64,000 nucleotides of DNA, taken from Ashinkailepas kermadecensis (Eukaryota; Arthropoda; Thecostraca; Neolepadidae). Each line of letters opens with the position of its first letter. The stretch's first letter is position 1. The notes under the pieces are model-generated. The model made no database searches, was not told where the DNA came from, and saw only the letters and a list, made by a program, of their open reading frames with translations. Location: positions 277,501 to 341,500 of the forward strand of contig JAOTOM010004682.1 of NCBI GenBank assembly GCA_034440615.1, in the 5' to 3' direction. Of the stretch, positions 1 to 11,030 are shown in pieces. Made by a program: the position numbers and the translations under genes.

Positions 1-372
1 CATAGTATAAATATAGATGTGTGTTCCATCTATATTCCACCACAAACCGAGAACACAAATATTTTGACACATTTAGAAAACATTATAGGACATTTCAAGA
101 ACCATTTCATATTACTCGGAAACTTTAATGCACATAGTCCAGCCTGGGATCAAGCACGTACACAAGGAGACACTCGCGGCCACATCATTGAGCAAATTTT
201 AGACTGGCATAATTTAGTAATACTTAGCACCGGAGAACCAACCTTTTTTCACCTTGGACATAATACAGCAACAGCCATTGATTTATATATTTGTTCCCCC
301 ACCCTGGCAAACGACTTTGATTGGACCATAGAAACCGACATCCACGACAGCGCCACTATCCCATCAAATTGA
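1..372 (+). pseudogene. LINE endonuclease remnant (I-clade-like)
   Basis: This is the C-terminal half of an apurinic-like endonuclease that nicks target DNA for a non-LTR retrotransposon. The frame from 19 to 372 shows the LLGNFNAHSPAWD motif (the catalytic GDFNAHH-type loop) and an AIDLYICSPTLA segment matching the T.IDL motif. The usual SDH triplet near the end is degraded to IHDSATIP. The N-terminal half lies outside the window. The frame breaks near 330-372 and continues in another frame. It is the upstream part of the reverse transcriptase at 783-2417, on the same strand. Not active as read. Confidence 0.8.
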
Positions 373-691
373 CACCCACTTTTTCAACGGCGACTGACAC
401 CACACCCAGTTTTATTCCCCGCTGGAAGATTTCAACAGCCGATTGGACAACATTTCAGGAGCTTTCTTATTTGCAGTACATCCCCAACATTTCTCCTGTC
501 GAAAACATCAACTCAATTACAAATACACTTTTCGAGGCAGCTTCCACGACTATTCCACTTACAAAACCATCCACAAAAAGAAAACCAGTACCTTGGTGGT
601 GTCAAGAAATTTAAAAAGCCATTGCTGTAAGAAAAAGAGCTTTTATAAATTATTTACGACATCCCGATCAATAAAATTTATACATCCGTAA
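321..691 (+). pseudogene. LINE ORF2 linker between EN and RT
   Basis: This continues the endonuclease frame after a frameshift. It encodes the poorly conserved linker of I-clade ORF2 proteins: a W-rich stretch (PRWKISTADWTTF) and then PVPWWCQEI followed by an AI..RKRAF-like segment, which is the usual joint before the RT domain. A TAA follows WWCQEI near 612, and the downstream frame is readable only with shifts. It was assigned by its position between EN and RT and by the PWW motif, not by catalytic residues. Confidence 0.6.
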
Positions 692-782
692 CCGCGAACG
701 TGCGAGGACCCGCCGCATCATCCGCGATGCCAAGCGCCGTTCATAGGCCTTATATTTACACCAGCTGACTTTTCAAACACCT

Positions 783-2417
783 TTGAGTAAAATATGGCAA
801 TTAATCCGACGTTTGTCCGGACGCTCCCCATTTAAATCTCTACCGGCCCTCAAAATCCACAATCTCACTATTACAGACCCACAAACCATAATAAATACCA
901 TAGCTGATACCATAGCCCATAATAGCTCCGATGGGAATTACAGACCTAATTTCCTACCAAACGCGCAACACACTTTTCACAACAATCTCGAACTCTTCCA
1001 ATCCGACAATACTCAGGACTACAATGCTTCTTTTCAACTTTTCGAACTGCAGAATGCCATTTCCTCTGCCGGTAACACTTCAGTAGGGCCTGACAAATTA
1101 CATTATTCCTTTTTTCGACATTTATCTGACCACACCAAACAATGCATCTTAGACACATTTAATTCACTATGGGCAAATCACATCTTTCCTGAAACATGGA
1201 AAAAAGCTATCATCATTCCCATTCCAAAACCCGACAAAGATCACAGTAACCCCAAAAATTTTCGCCCAATTGCTCTTACCAGTTGCTTGGGGAAACTTCT
1301 TGAAATAATGATTAGTAAAAGACTGACCTGGCACCTGGACACAAATTCTCTTTTATCTCCATTCCAATGTGGTTTTCGTCACGGACGCAGCCCAGTCGAC
1401 CATTTCATTAGATTAGAGACAGACATCAGACTTAGTTACAAAAAACACGAACACACTATGGCAGTATTTTTGGACATTAGTAAAGCCTATGATATGGTCT
1501 ACAAACCCGCATTGCTTTTCAAAATTCATCAACTCGGTTTCAAAGGACATTTAGCTCATTACTTAATAGGTTTTATATCTGGCAGTCGCTCTTTCCACCT
1601 CAGATGTCGATCATCAACCTCCACTCAGCATGTTATGAACAATGGATTGCCACAGGGGAGCTGCATATCACCAGTTGTATTTAACATCATTATTAATGAC
1701 CTTTTCGCTGACATGCCTGCAAATGTATCATTTTCTCTTTTCGCGGACGATAGTGCAATTTGGTGCTCGGACAAAAACTACGAATATTGTTTGATTCGAC
1801 TTCAAAACGCCCTTGACAAAGTACATCAATGGTCCATCAAGTACGGTTTCAATTTTTCGGCCCCCAAATCTGCAACCATGATTTTTAGCAAATGCACTCC
1901 CTGCCCAAACCCAGGTACACAGCTTCACCTTGGACAAAATAGCATGCCTTTTGTACAATCATTTAAATTGATCGGTGCAATCTTTAATCGTAGGCTTTCC
2001 ATGCATCAACACACGAAATACATACAGAACAAATGTTTTCGCCGACTAAATTTATTTCGCTCCGTTACTTCCACCCGTTTAGGAGCCGATCGTCACACTC
2101 TTTTACAACTATGTAAATCCTTAGTACTCCCCATCATTTAATATGGCTCCGTAGTTTATGCTGGTGCCAGCCCATCCTCCTTACACATTTTAGACACCAT
2201 TCAAAATAAATTTCTCCGTATCTCACTTGATGCAATGACCACGTCACCCATCATCTCTTTAGAAACCGAATCGGGAATTCCTCCTTTAGCTCTACGCCGA
2301 ATGCAACAAACACTTAGATACGCAACCAAAATTCAGTTGCATGCAAACCACCCGACACACAACTCATTGCAAATTCTCCCAAATTTACATCATCATTATT
2401 TAGGTCCAGCGGAATAG
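783..2417 (+). pseudogene. LINE reverse transcriptase and thumb, I-clade-like
   Basis: This is the reverse transcriptase domain of an I/Nimb-like non-LTR retrotransposon. It has the fingers motif FRPIALTSCLGKLLE, palm motif A in FLDISKAYDMV, motif B GLPQGSCISPVVFN and catalytic motif C LFADDSAIW. The 452-residue frame ends at an in-frame TAA (2139-2141). The same frame then continues as the thumb region (YGSVVYAGASPSSL and later IPPLALRRMQQTLRYA) to 2417. This is therefore one nonsense change, not a natural end. The RNase H that should follow is absent here; an RNase H of matching type and strand lies at 17479-18146. The sequence stops at the 3' end of minus-strand LINE-A near 2400. Confidence 0.9.
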
Positions 2418-3279
2418 CGGAATAACTTTTTTATATCTTGTTTCTTAATAGGCACATGATTGCAGGAAGGAAATTTTGTACCAATGATAGTATTCCAAGT
2501 TCTTGGTGCTATAAATGGTATGGAATGAAGTCTATAGGATTTCGATGAAAAAGGTACATGGAAATGATCAACATGCCTTAAATTACGTGGTGATGAGTAT
2601 TGGAACATATTCATTATAGTGATTGGTAATGTTTGATTACAAGATCTGTGAAGTAGTAATATGCTCTGTTCCTGCACAATATGAGGGAACTTCAGAATGT
2701 TATATTTGACAAACAATTCATTTGTAGGGTATGCATAGTGCTGTTTATCTATGATTCTTAAAGCCCTTTTTTGTATTTTATCAATTATGTCTAATCGTGT
2801 TGGAAATTTGTTTCCCCATATTAAAGCACAATAATTTAAATAGGGAAGAATCAAAGTATTATATAAGTATTTTAATTCACGACTTGTGATAAAGTATTTT
2901 GCTCTTCCCATTATTCCTAGATTTCTGCTAGTTTTTGCACCAACATATGCTATGTGATACTTTCATATTAATTTTTCATCAACTATTACACCAAGATATT
3001 TGATTTGCTGTTTCCTGTGAACCTTTTGATAATTTATTGCTATGTTTAAGTCAGCACTAGGCATACTGGAATAAATTTGGTAATTTGTTTTCTTGACATT
3101 CAGTGATAATCTATTAGCTTGAAACCATTCAGTTATTCCTGTAACAATGGCATTGACTTTAATTTGTAGTTCCATTATATTTGTAGCTTTTATCATGACA
3201 GCAGCATCATCAGCAAATAAGTAGAATGTTCCATCTAAAGAATTACCCACATCATTAATGTATATAAGGAAGAGTAATG
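2396..3279 (-). pseudogene. LINE-A ORF2, RT palm to C-terminus
   Basis: This is the 3' half of a CR1/L2-like reverse transcriptase on the minus strand. It starts with GPLLFLIYIND, passes the catalytic FADDAAV (near 3200) and the KYLGVIVDEKL motif, and after a frameshift near 2960 continues as GRAKYFITSRELKYLYNTL and LPYLNYCALIWGN to the end near 2396. The 5' half of the same domain is at 5430-6142. The two halves read GSIL-G and G-PLLF across the inserted LINE-B, with one copy of GACCA at each side. The joint to the + strand I-LINE lies near 2400-2420. Inactive. Confidence 0.88.
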
Positions 3280-3429
3280 GACCATAAATAAAGTCATAAA
3301 GTATTAAGGCTTAACAAGAGCCACAGGGGCCCATCTGGGTTAAGCCTATCTAGAAAAGGTACTAGAAATGTACATACTCCCACCCCAATCAATCCCTTAT
3401 CCCAAGTTCCTAGGAAGCTATATATCCCA

Positions 3430-3850
3430 GCCTATCTAGCACCACTCACTTGCTACCGCATAACACCCTCAACAATCACAAGCTCCTCCCATCATACCCA
3501 TCGTGCCACCATAGACAATCTCATCAGCATCACATCCCGAAGGACGGTGCCGAATCCACTGCTAGGCACATCCCACACAAATTCATAAAGCGTTCAGACT
3601 TAATAAGAGACTCACTTGCTATTGCATAATACACTCAACAATTACAAACTCCTCCCATCATACCCATTGTGCTACCATACACAATCTCATCAGTATCAGC
3701 CTATCCACTGCTGAGGTGCTGAGGTGCGAAGGTGCTGAATCCACTGCTAGGTACACCCTATATAAAGTTATAAAGCGTTTAGACTTAATAAGAGACTCAC
3801 TTGCTATTGCATAACACACTCAACAATTACGAACTCCTCCGAACTCCCAA
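3430..3850. repeat. about 180-bp tandem repeat in LINE-B 3' UTR
   Basis: Three partial units of the LINE-B 3' UTR lie in direct order. Each has CTCACTTGCTA, a CTCAACAATYAC segment, CTCCTCCCATCATACCCAT and ACAATCTCATCAG. Units begin near 3446, 3611 and 3796. Tandem 3' UTR duplication is seen in some CR1-like LINEs and may reflect slippage during reverse transcription. Confidence 0.7.
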
Positions 3851-3990
3851 CTCCTCCCTGTCGATGAACCCTCCCTGGAATACAGAAAAACAATCCCCCC
3901 TATTCTTATAATGATTGTCTATGCCGTTTTTAAAGATGTTCAGTGTGTTGCTACTGACAATGCTTCCTGGCAGCTGGTTCCAGTGTTCTA

Positions 3991-5160
3991 CTACCCTGTT
4001 GGTGAAGAGAGACTTCTTAACCGTGTTCTGCTGTGATTAACTTTAATTTTGAATTGATGACCTCTAATTGCATCATTTCTGTTAACTTCAAACATTTCCC
4101 TGAGATATCCCTGTTCCTGACCACGAACAAATTTAAATACCTCGATGAGATCTCCTCTCAGCCTTCTATATCTAAGTGAAAACATATTCAATTTCTTCAG
4201 TCTTTCCTCATATTCCAGGTTGCCTATACCATTAACCATTTTTGTTGCCCTCTTTTGTACTCTCTCTAAAAGCCAACAATCTTTCTCATAACTAGGGGAC
4301 CAAGCTTGGACACAGTATTCCAAATGTGGCCTGACATATGCACAGTAAAGCTTCCTGATGACCTCCTCACTTTTGTATGACACATTCCTCTGTATTTCCC
4401 CAAGCATTCTTAGTGCCTTCTTCCTGGCTTCTTTGGTCTGTTCTGATGCCCCCAATTTTGTGTTCAAAATAACACCTAAGTCCTTCTCCTGCTGAGTCAC
4501 AGATAGTACTTGGCCACCCATCAAGTATGGAGCCTTCATATGCTGCCTACCTACATGCATGACTTTGCACTTATCAAAATTAAATTTCATTTCCCATTTT
4601 TTGGACCACTTCACCAGCTCGTCTAAGTCTTTCTGCAGCAAAACCTGCTCATTGTGCCCTGTTATTGCCCTAAAGATCTTCAAATCATCCGCAAATTTCA
4701 AAACCTTACTGCTTAGGCCACATTCAATGCTATTCGCATATATAATGAACAATAGTGGCCCTAGTACCGACCCCTGGGGGACTCCACTAAGAATATTTTG
4801 CCATGATGACTTTGTACCATTTAGCATCACTCTCTGCTGTCTATCTGAAAGCCACAACTCTATCCATTTTAGGATGCTACCTGCAATACCATGGACCTGA
4901 AGCTGCATCATTAACCGTTTATGGGGTACCTTGTCAAAGGCCTTACTAAAGTCAAGATATGCTACATCAACCTGATTTCCCTGATCAAATTGTTCTGTAT
5001 AAAAATTAAAAAAGTCCAAGAGATTTGTGAGACACGATCGCCCTTTTCTAAACCCATGTTGAGTATCTTGAATCAATATGTTTCCTTCCAGAAAACTAAC
5101 TATTATATCCTTGATAATTGATTCGAGTACCTTGCAGACTATGTGAGGCTTACTGGCCAA
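3991..5160 (-). pseudogene. CR1-like reverse transcriptase (LINE-B ORF2 fragment)
   Basis: A 389-residue frame with the full palm: QHGFRKGRSCLTNLL, YLDFSKAFDKVPH (motif A), SGVPQGSVLGPLLF (motif B), KFADDLKIF (motif C) and EKDLGVILNTKL. Then comes the CR1-type thumb RPHLEYCVQAWSP and the LKKLNMFSLRYRRLRGDLIE tail. Upstream, the frame at 5250-5424 gives NKAAGPDGIYARVLRE, the start of the RT domain, shifted relative to the main frame. Downstream, near 4030-3870, a shifted frame continues as LPGSIVSSNTLNIFKN, the usual C-terminal end of CR1-like ORF2. It lacks the endonuclease because of 5' truncation. Confidence 0.9.
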
Positions 5161-5429
5161 TAGTTTTCAACTTTCCCTCTTTCTCCTTTCTTGAAAATAG
5201 GAACTACATTTTCCCTTTTCCAATCTGTTGGAATTCCATTTTGCGAAACTTATCTACAAAATATTATACTAAGTGGAATTGCCACTTCCTTTTCAGCTTC
5301 CCGCAATACCCTAGCATAAATTCCATCGGGTCCTGCGGCCTTGTTTGGCTTTATTTTTCTGATATAATTCAAAACAATATCACTATCAATGAAATCAACA
5401 TCGTTTATCTGATCACCTGTCACTGACCA

Positions 5430-6142
5430 AGTATGGATCCCTGTGGAACTCCCATTGTGATGCACTCTGCGTCAGAGATTATATCATTGATTTTTGTTTG
5501 CTGATAACGATCGTTTAAATATGAATGTAATATCATGAGTAGAGTTCCTGAGATTCCAATATGTTGGATTTTTTTTAGTAGAATGTCCATGCTCACAGTA
5601 TCAAAGGCTTTTTTCAAGTGCTTTATTCTAAATCCAAATTGGAGTGTACTGAGTATATTATTCAGTTCCAGGTAAGACATGAGATAGGAATATACCATCT
5701 TTTCAAAGATTTTTGAAAATACTGGTAGCGTAGAAATTGGCCTATAATTTGGGAATTTGTTCAGTTCTCCTGCCTTAACTATGGGGATAATTATGGCTTG
5801 TTTTAGTTGCTTAGGAAAAACTCCACTTCTCAGGCAGAGGTTAAAGAAGTCGGTGATTTGCTTCAGGATAATTTTGTAAGTCAGTAGGAGAGTTTTTGTA
5901 CTAATGCCATCAGCCCCTCCTCCAACAGAGTTCAGTGACTTTATAATTGTTTCAACTTGGATTTCATTAGTGTACATGTCTTGATCCCAATTAGCATAGT
6001 CATGCCCTGCAATGTATTCATTCGGATCCTTGTTAGAAGCAGTAGTCTTCTTTTCTAATTTGCTGCCAATGATTGAAAATAAATTATTGAAGGCATTAGG
6101 AATTTGTTCAGTTTGATATTCATTATCTTCTTCATCTAACAT
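5430..6142 (-). pseudogene. LINE-A ORF2, N-terminal RT half
   Basis: Minus-strand frame with GADGISTKTLLLTYKII, FNLCLRSGVFPKQLKQAIII, FPNYRPISTLPVFSKIFEKM and GVPQGSILG at its end. Compared with the family, about 30-40 residues are missing between LQFGFR and KKAFDTVSMDILLKK. The loop that normally carries the LDLSKAFD aspartate is therefore shortened, and the copy is defective apart from the insertion. It is cut at the GSILG codons by LINE-B. Upstream in the transcript sense is the endonuclease (6343-7315). Confidence 0.87.
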
Positions 6143-6342
6143 GGATTCTGGGATTTTTTGTTTTGTGTTGTGTTTATTTATCAGCTCATGTAATATTTAC
6201 CAAGTTTTCTTTTGATTTACTACAGTGAAGGGCATTTGAATAGTGTAGCTTCTTTGCTTCTCTGATTATCTTGATGAGGATGTTCCTAAATTGTTTGTAT
6301 TGAACTTCATTGTGTGGATTTTGATTTTTAATAAACTTCTTA

Positions 6343-7315
6343 TTAGTCTGTTTTTTTTTCTCGATTTATGGAACATAATATTCCAGAGCTAATCCAGGCT
6401 ATCATGGGGGTTTTCCTCCTGCTTGGGATAATTTGCTTTGTAATAATCTGCATGCCATCACTATATGCTGAGAGCAAATCACTACATGCTATGTTTGGAT
6501 CATTGTGTTGATGGAAATTATTCAATCTTGATGCTAAATAGTCATTTAAAAGATGGATTTGATTGTAATCAAGTATTTCTTTTGGATAATTTGACTTCTT
6601 TTGTTTTACCTGGGCAGTTAATGTTACAAACACTGGAAAATGATCCGAAATGTCTTCTATCAGTATACCTGATGAGGAAATGCATGAAAAATCATTTATG
6701 AAGATATTGTCCAATAAAGAACTAGTAATATTTTGTACGGGAGTAGCATTTGTGATTGAGGGCAGAAAACTATATGACAATAGTTGGTTTGAGAATCTCT
6801 CCACACTTCTGTCATTTTGTATATTTAGAAGATTGTAGTTGAAATCTCCTGTTATAATTGCATGCTTCCTCTCATTCTCTATCATTTGTAGCATTTTTTT
6901 CAGTGGTTTCAAGAAAATTATTTGGAGGGAAGGTTGGGGGACGATAAATCTGGCAAATAATTATTGATCTAGCACTATTTTGAGACTCAAGTTTGATTTC
7001 AACAGCAGCAGCTTCATCAAATTGATCTACAATATCTTTTCTTTCTCTTGATTCCAAACTATTGTGAATGTAAATTGCAGACCCCCTCCTTCTCCCTGCA
7101 TTCGACTTGCTGCATACATTTTGTAATTGCTCATTTTGAAGAATTTTCTGTATCTTTGCTAAGCATGTTTCTAATAAACATACAGCTGACCAGTTGATTC
7201 CTGTTGTAGCTAGGAAGTTTTCCAAGTCATCAAATTTGTTCTTGACAGACCTAACATTTAAATGTATTATGGAAAACCCCTTGTGCACATCTGCTCTAAG
7301 TTTGCTGGAAGTAAA
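6343..7315 (-). pseudogene. LINE-A apurinic-like endonuclease
   Basis: Two overlapping minus-strand frames (7288-6872 and 6912-6343) together give an APE-type LINE endonuclease. Readable motifs are FSIIHLNVRSVKNKFDDLE at the N-terminus, CQIYRPP, ITGDFNYNLL, SSLLDNIF and the catalytic ISDHFPVFV. A frameshift lies near 6880-6910. The frame can be read a little upstream of the first ATG (SSKLRADVHKGF), so the true start is probably further up and lost. The order EN then RT on the minus strand matches LINE-A. Confidence 0.85.
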
Positions 7316-9156
7316 TAATCACATTGTCTTAGGGTGTTTTCACATTCAGAAAATTCATCTCCCAGTCCCTGTTGTAAATAGTTGAGAAAACTGGCCTGCC
7401 CTTGATATATGTCTCCGGTCGCTGTAATATTTCTTAAATGCCTACCTTACCTCGACTAGTTTTCTGTTTAACCTAAATAAACTAGTTCCGATACCAGTAT
7501 ATTTTTGTCACCTTTTTCTGACTGGGACCCAGAATGGGGTGTCACAATAGAAAAAGAAAAGAAAGAAAGAAAAATATATGTAAATCAACGTGTTTTTGCA
7601 GTTTATATATTTGTAATTAGGTATTAATTTAATTTCAGTTACGCACCGAGTCACATGTGTTTTCACAGTGTATTTTTTTTTTCAAACATTTAAACATTCA
7701 ACAAACATTTATTTCCCCTTTGAGGGAAAAAGCATCATAGAGAGTGGCTTGTAAATAAAAAGGATCTAAATAAAATGGGTAATGGATATGCTTTTTAATA
7801 TAGCTATTTGGAAGTGATTTGAAAAGCAAAATGAAGTGCCGTTATTTCCCAAAAAAAATCTGGAGTTATCTGATTGCAATGCTGAGTAAATTTTTTTTGG
7901 TTATCTGATTGCCAAGCTGGATAATCTAATATATCTTGCAGTTTTACGCATGGTTGTTACACATGCGCAATATTTGTACGCGAAAAGGAGTTTCATTGAT
8001 GGAGTGTTCCAAGGTCTTATGCAGGAGCGCTGTTTATACTCATTCATAGCCGTGATTGATTGGCTGAATAGTAAATTAGGCAGGTCCTTGGTATTGATTC
8101 TAAATGTCCTGTTTAATTGTATGGTATCTAAAAATAATTTAAGGAATGATTTCCCACCTAGGTAGGTAGATGGGCAAGTGGCCACCCATTGATGGCCACC
8201 TGATAAGGCTTAGATGTATAAGTGGACTTGCTATTGATGACATGATATGTAATATTGATGATCACCCAGGTACCTAGATAGGTAGGAGGTAGGCACATAC
8301 TCAGGCAACTCCATCATGGAAGCATGGTATAATGTGTGTAATAAGATTGTAATGTGATGACAGAATAGATGCTGGAATAGGATAAGGATAAGTATTAATA
8401 GGTAGGTAGGTAGGTAGGTACCAACCTATCTAGTTGAGTGATAAGAAATCCAGCCCACAGTCAACAGAACAAGTCAGATGGTGGATCTGCATCCAGGTGA
8501 ACATGGATGCCACTGCATATATGGATGTAAATAGGTATGCACATACACAGATGCACATACATATACATACATGCACACACATGCACACACACATCCATAC
8601 CCATTGGCACAGGAATTAATCCCCGTTCATAAATGTGCATATGCTATACTGATTTTTTTGGGGGGCTTGCAAATGATGCTGTGTGGACCACTCAATAGTG
8701 CAATATATAAAAGGAGACTATAACATGGAAACACAATGAGGATACATGCTGAAGGACCTCTGCATGGTAGATGATTGTATTGTTAATGGTCAGCTTTGGT
8801 GGGTTGGTACCATTGTGTACTCTCTGGGTATATATTGCATACTATATGCCACCAGCTGTATGAGCTAGTATTTACTTGCAACTCATTCGTGTAAGTTTCT
8901 CCATAATTTCACAAGTGCTTAGGAGTTTTGCACATGGCACCCCTGGTGTCTCAGATTAAAAAGCTTCTTTGAAGCAAGTCAGCTTGTGATTTCACCTTTC
9001 ATTCACACTCACATTCATTATCCATGCTCTCACGTCATACCAATAGCACCTTGGCAGTATGAGCGGGAGCACAGCCAGGGGTGTCTTAGTAGATCTCAAA
9101 GCATGTGAGTAAAGTGTCATCCAGAAAAGCTACCATGCTACTTACATCTGCTTGAA
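7316..9156. other. No gene seen; spacer between LINE-A ORF2 and ORF1 remnants
   Basis: I see no supported coding region here. It contains an A-rich purine tract near 7545-7580, several GGTAGGTAGG stretches (8160-8290 and 8399-8420) and CACATACA-type microsatellite at 8530-8600. The segment may include old insertions that separate ORF1 from ORF2 of LINE-A, since a spacer of about 2 kb between the ORFs would be long. No target duplications were found to prove it. Confidence 0.5.
8399..8600. repeat. GGTA and CACATA microsatellites
   Basis: GGTAGGTAGG runs at 8399-8420 are followed, after about 110 bp, by interrupted CACATACA/CACACATG repeats at 8530-8600. These are simple sequence repeats, and the ORFs across them are composition artefacts. 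Confidence 0.8.
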
Positions 9157-9222
9157 CGCCAGTGCTTGAACAAAATAAGCACTGGCGTACAATATGTCAA
9201 GGTAGATACCAAGATCAATCAT
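9157..9222. repeat. Hairpin plus repeat shared with 18280-18342
   Basis: CGCCAGTGCTT and AAGCACTGGCG form a perfect 11-bp inverted repeat with a 9-nt loop (9157-9187). It is followed by TACAATATGTCA and GGTAGATACCAAG. The same run, in the same orientation, recurs at 18283-18342 with a few substitutions; there the left arm of the hairpin is mutated. It is likely part of an unnamed dispersed repeat. Confidence 0.75.
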
Positions 9223-9358
9223 CTATGTATGTTCAGTCCCACAGAATATGAACCCATGCAAAGTATATCCTTGTAAATATACATCAAAATAAAATGTTTA
9301 GGTGGTCCAAACAACAGTAGATCTGCATAATGTGGTATGCATATGTAATCTTCGACAT

Positions 9359-9579
9359 TTAGTGCTCTGCAATTGATCCCCATGCCCTATTCCTTCCACC
9401 TCTGGCCCCACTCCTGGTTGTGCATACCATATACTCTTCTAGATCCACCCTCTGGGATGTTCTGCTTCCTGCAGGTGTTTCCTCTTTGTTGAAGGATCTT
9501 TGGGACTGATGGTATGATGTGGACTTGGGCGGTGCCTTCTCAGTAGCCTGTATAATTTCTTGCTGTGCCATATTGTGAT
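9359..9579 (-). pseudogene. LINE-A ORF1, C-terminal part
   Basis: Minus-strand frame encoding a basic, low-complexity tail (NMAQQEIIQATEKAPPKS, then a serine/arginine-rich stretch ending in GSIAEH and a stop at 9359). It continues exactly the frame of the ORF1 N-terminal part at 16643-17249 when the hAT element and one ATTGTGAT copy are removed (VHIHH joins NMAQQ). A basic tail fits an RNA-binding ORF1 protein of the coiled-coil plus RRM type. Confidence 0.8.
9572..9579. repeat. Left 8-bp target duplication of hAT-1
   Basis: ATTGTGAT immediately precedes the CAGGGGCGTCG terminus. An identical ATTGTGAT follows the other terminus at 16643-16650. Eight bases is the size made by hAT transposases. 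Confidence 0.95.
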
Positions 9580-9639
9580 CAGGGGCGTCGCCACCGGGGG
9601 GCAGGGGGGCAGTCGCCCCCCTGCCGTGAAACTGGGGGC

Positions 9640-11030
9640 GCCGCCCCCCCTGAAATTTGAGGAGGCCCCTATCCGCAAATGCACAGCAAAAAAGGTGAGC
9701 AAGGAGGCCGACGGGACGGAAGATCATGCTACCAATGAGGCCTCAAGACTGACGAGGCCCCCAGGAAATATAATCAGGTCTCTATAAGAGACGTAGAACA
9801 GATTGGGAGGAGGCCCCAGGACGAAAAGGAGGTCCCATGACGAAAATGAGGCCCCATGACGAAAAGGAGGTCCCAAGACGTAGAACAGAGATTGGGAGGT
9901 GGCCCCCAGGACGAAAAGGAGGCCCCCAGGACGAAAAGGAGACCCCCAGAACGAAAAGGATAAACCCAAGGACGAAAAGGAGGCCCCCAAGACGTAGAAC
10001 AGAGATTGGGATGAGGTCCCCAGGACGAAAAGGAGGCCCCCAGGACGAAAAGGAGGCACCCAGGATGAAAAGGAGGCCCCTAAGACGTAGAACAGAGATT
10101 GGGAGGTGGCCCCAATGACGAAAAGGAGGCCCCAGGACGAAAAGGAGGCCCCCGGGACGAAAAGGAGACCCCTAAGACGTAGAACAGAGATTGGGAGGTG
10201 GCCCCCAGGACGATAGGGAGGCCCCCATGACGAAAAGGATGCCCCCAGGACGCAAATGAGGCCCCCAAGACGTAGAATAGAGATTGGGAGGAGGCCCCAG
10301 GAATAAAAGGAGGCCCCCAGGACTAAAAGGAGGCCCCCAGAACGAATAGGATGCACCCAAGGACGAAAAGGAGGCCCCACGACGTAGAACAGAGATTGGG
10401 AGGAGGCCCCCAGGACGAAAAGGAGTCCCCCAGGACGAAAGACGCAGTCGATGCGCCCCCAAACTCCAACAACCAACCAACCAATCCCAGGACGAAAAGG
10501 ATGCACCATAGGACGAAAAGGATGCCCCCAAGACGTAGAACAGAGATTGGGATGAGGTCCCCAGGACGAAAAGGAGGCCCCCAGAACGAAAAGGAGGCCC
10601 CCAGTACGAAAAGGATGCCTCTAAGACGTATAACAGAGATTGTGAGGTGGCCCCCATGACGAAAAGGAGGCCACCAGGACGAAAAGGAGGCCCCAGAACG
10701 CAAAGGAAGCCCCCCCACAAGACGTAGAACAGAGATTGGGAGGAGGCCCCCAGGACTAAAAGGAGGCCCCAGGACGAAAAGGAGGCCCCAGGACGAAAAG
10801 GAGGCCCCCAGAAAGAAAAGGACGCACCCAAGGACGAAAAGGATGCCTTTTGGACGTAGAACAGAGATTGGAAGGTAGCCCCCAGGACGAAAAGGAGGCC
10901 TCTTGGACGTAGAACAGAGATTGGAAGGTAGCCCCCAGGACGAAAAGGAGGCCCCAGGGCGAAAAGGAGACCCAAGCACGAAAAGGAGGCCCTCAGGACT
11001 GAAAGGATGCCACCGAGACGGGCAAGAAGC
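9640..11030 (+). repeat. About 20-bp repeat array, part 1 of hAT-1
   Basis: The unit is close to AAAAGGAGGCCCCCAGGACG (20 bp), repeated dozens of times. A longer variant unit containing ACGTAGAACAGAGATTGGGA recurs about every 110-180 bp, giving a higher-order pattern. The long open frames on both strands (for example minus-strand frames rich in FRPGGLLFVLG) follow from the repeat and are not genes. Confidence 0.92.
10441..10487 (+). mobile_element. SINE 3'-tail fragment inside the array
   Basis: GACGCAGTCGATGCGCC followed by CAACAACCAACCAACCAAT interrupts the 20-bp array. The same tail type is at 46165-46209 and 47275-47330. It is probably a remnant of a SINE that inserted into the array after the array formed. 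Short, so only moderately sure. Confidence 0.55.

Larger units (their letters stand above)
3285..5424 (-). mobile_element. LINE-B, 5'-truncated CR1-like LINE with GACCA target duplication
   Basis: This is a 2,140-bp insertion inside the RT domain of LINE-A. GACCA occurs at 3280-3284 and again at 5425-5429. Removing the insert and one GACCA restores the LINE-A frame across the GSILGPLLF motif, so the boundaries are well fixed. The 5' end is truncated within ORF2, as is usual for target-primed reverse transcription. The 3' end (left on this strand) ends in short ATAAAG/ATAAAT units, the tail type of CR1-like elements. It must be younger than LINE-A. Confidence 0.9.

Noticed and set aside
7370..7543. 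Possible solo LTR (TGTTGTAAATAG ... GGGGTGTCACA)
   Set aside because: TG..CA ends and a TGTGACACCCC word on the minus strand are suggestive, but no target duplication, second LTR or polymerase frame was found.
8530..8600. CRISPR-like or regularly spaced array
   Set aside because: It is an interrupted CACATA microsatellite with no conserved repeat-spacer pattern. The whole window is eukaryotic.
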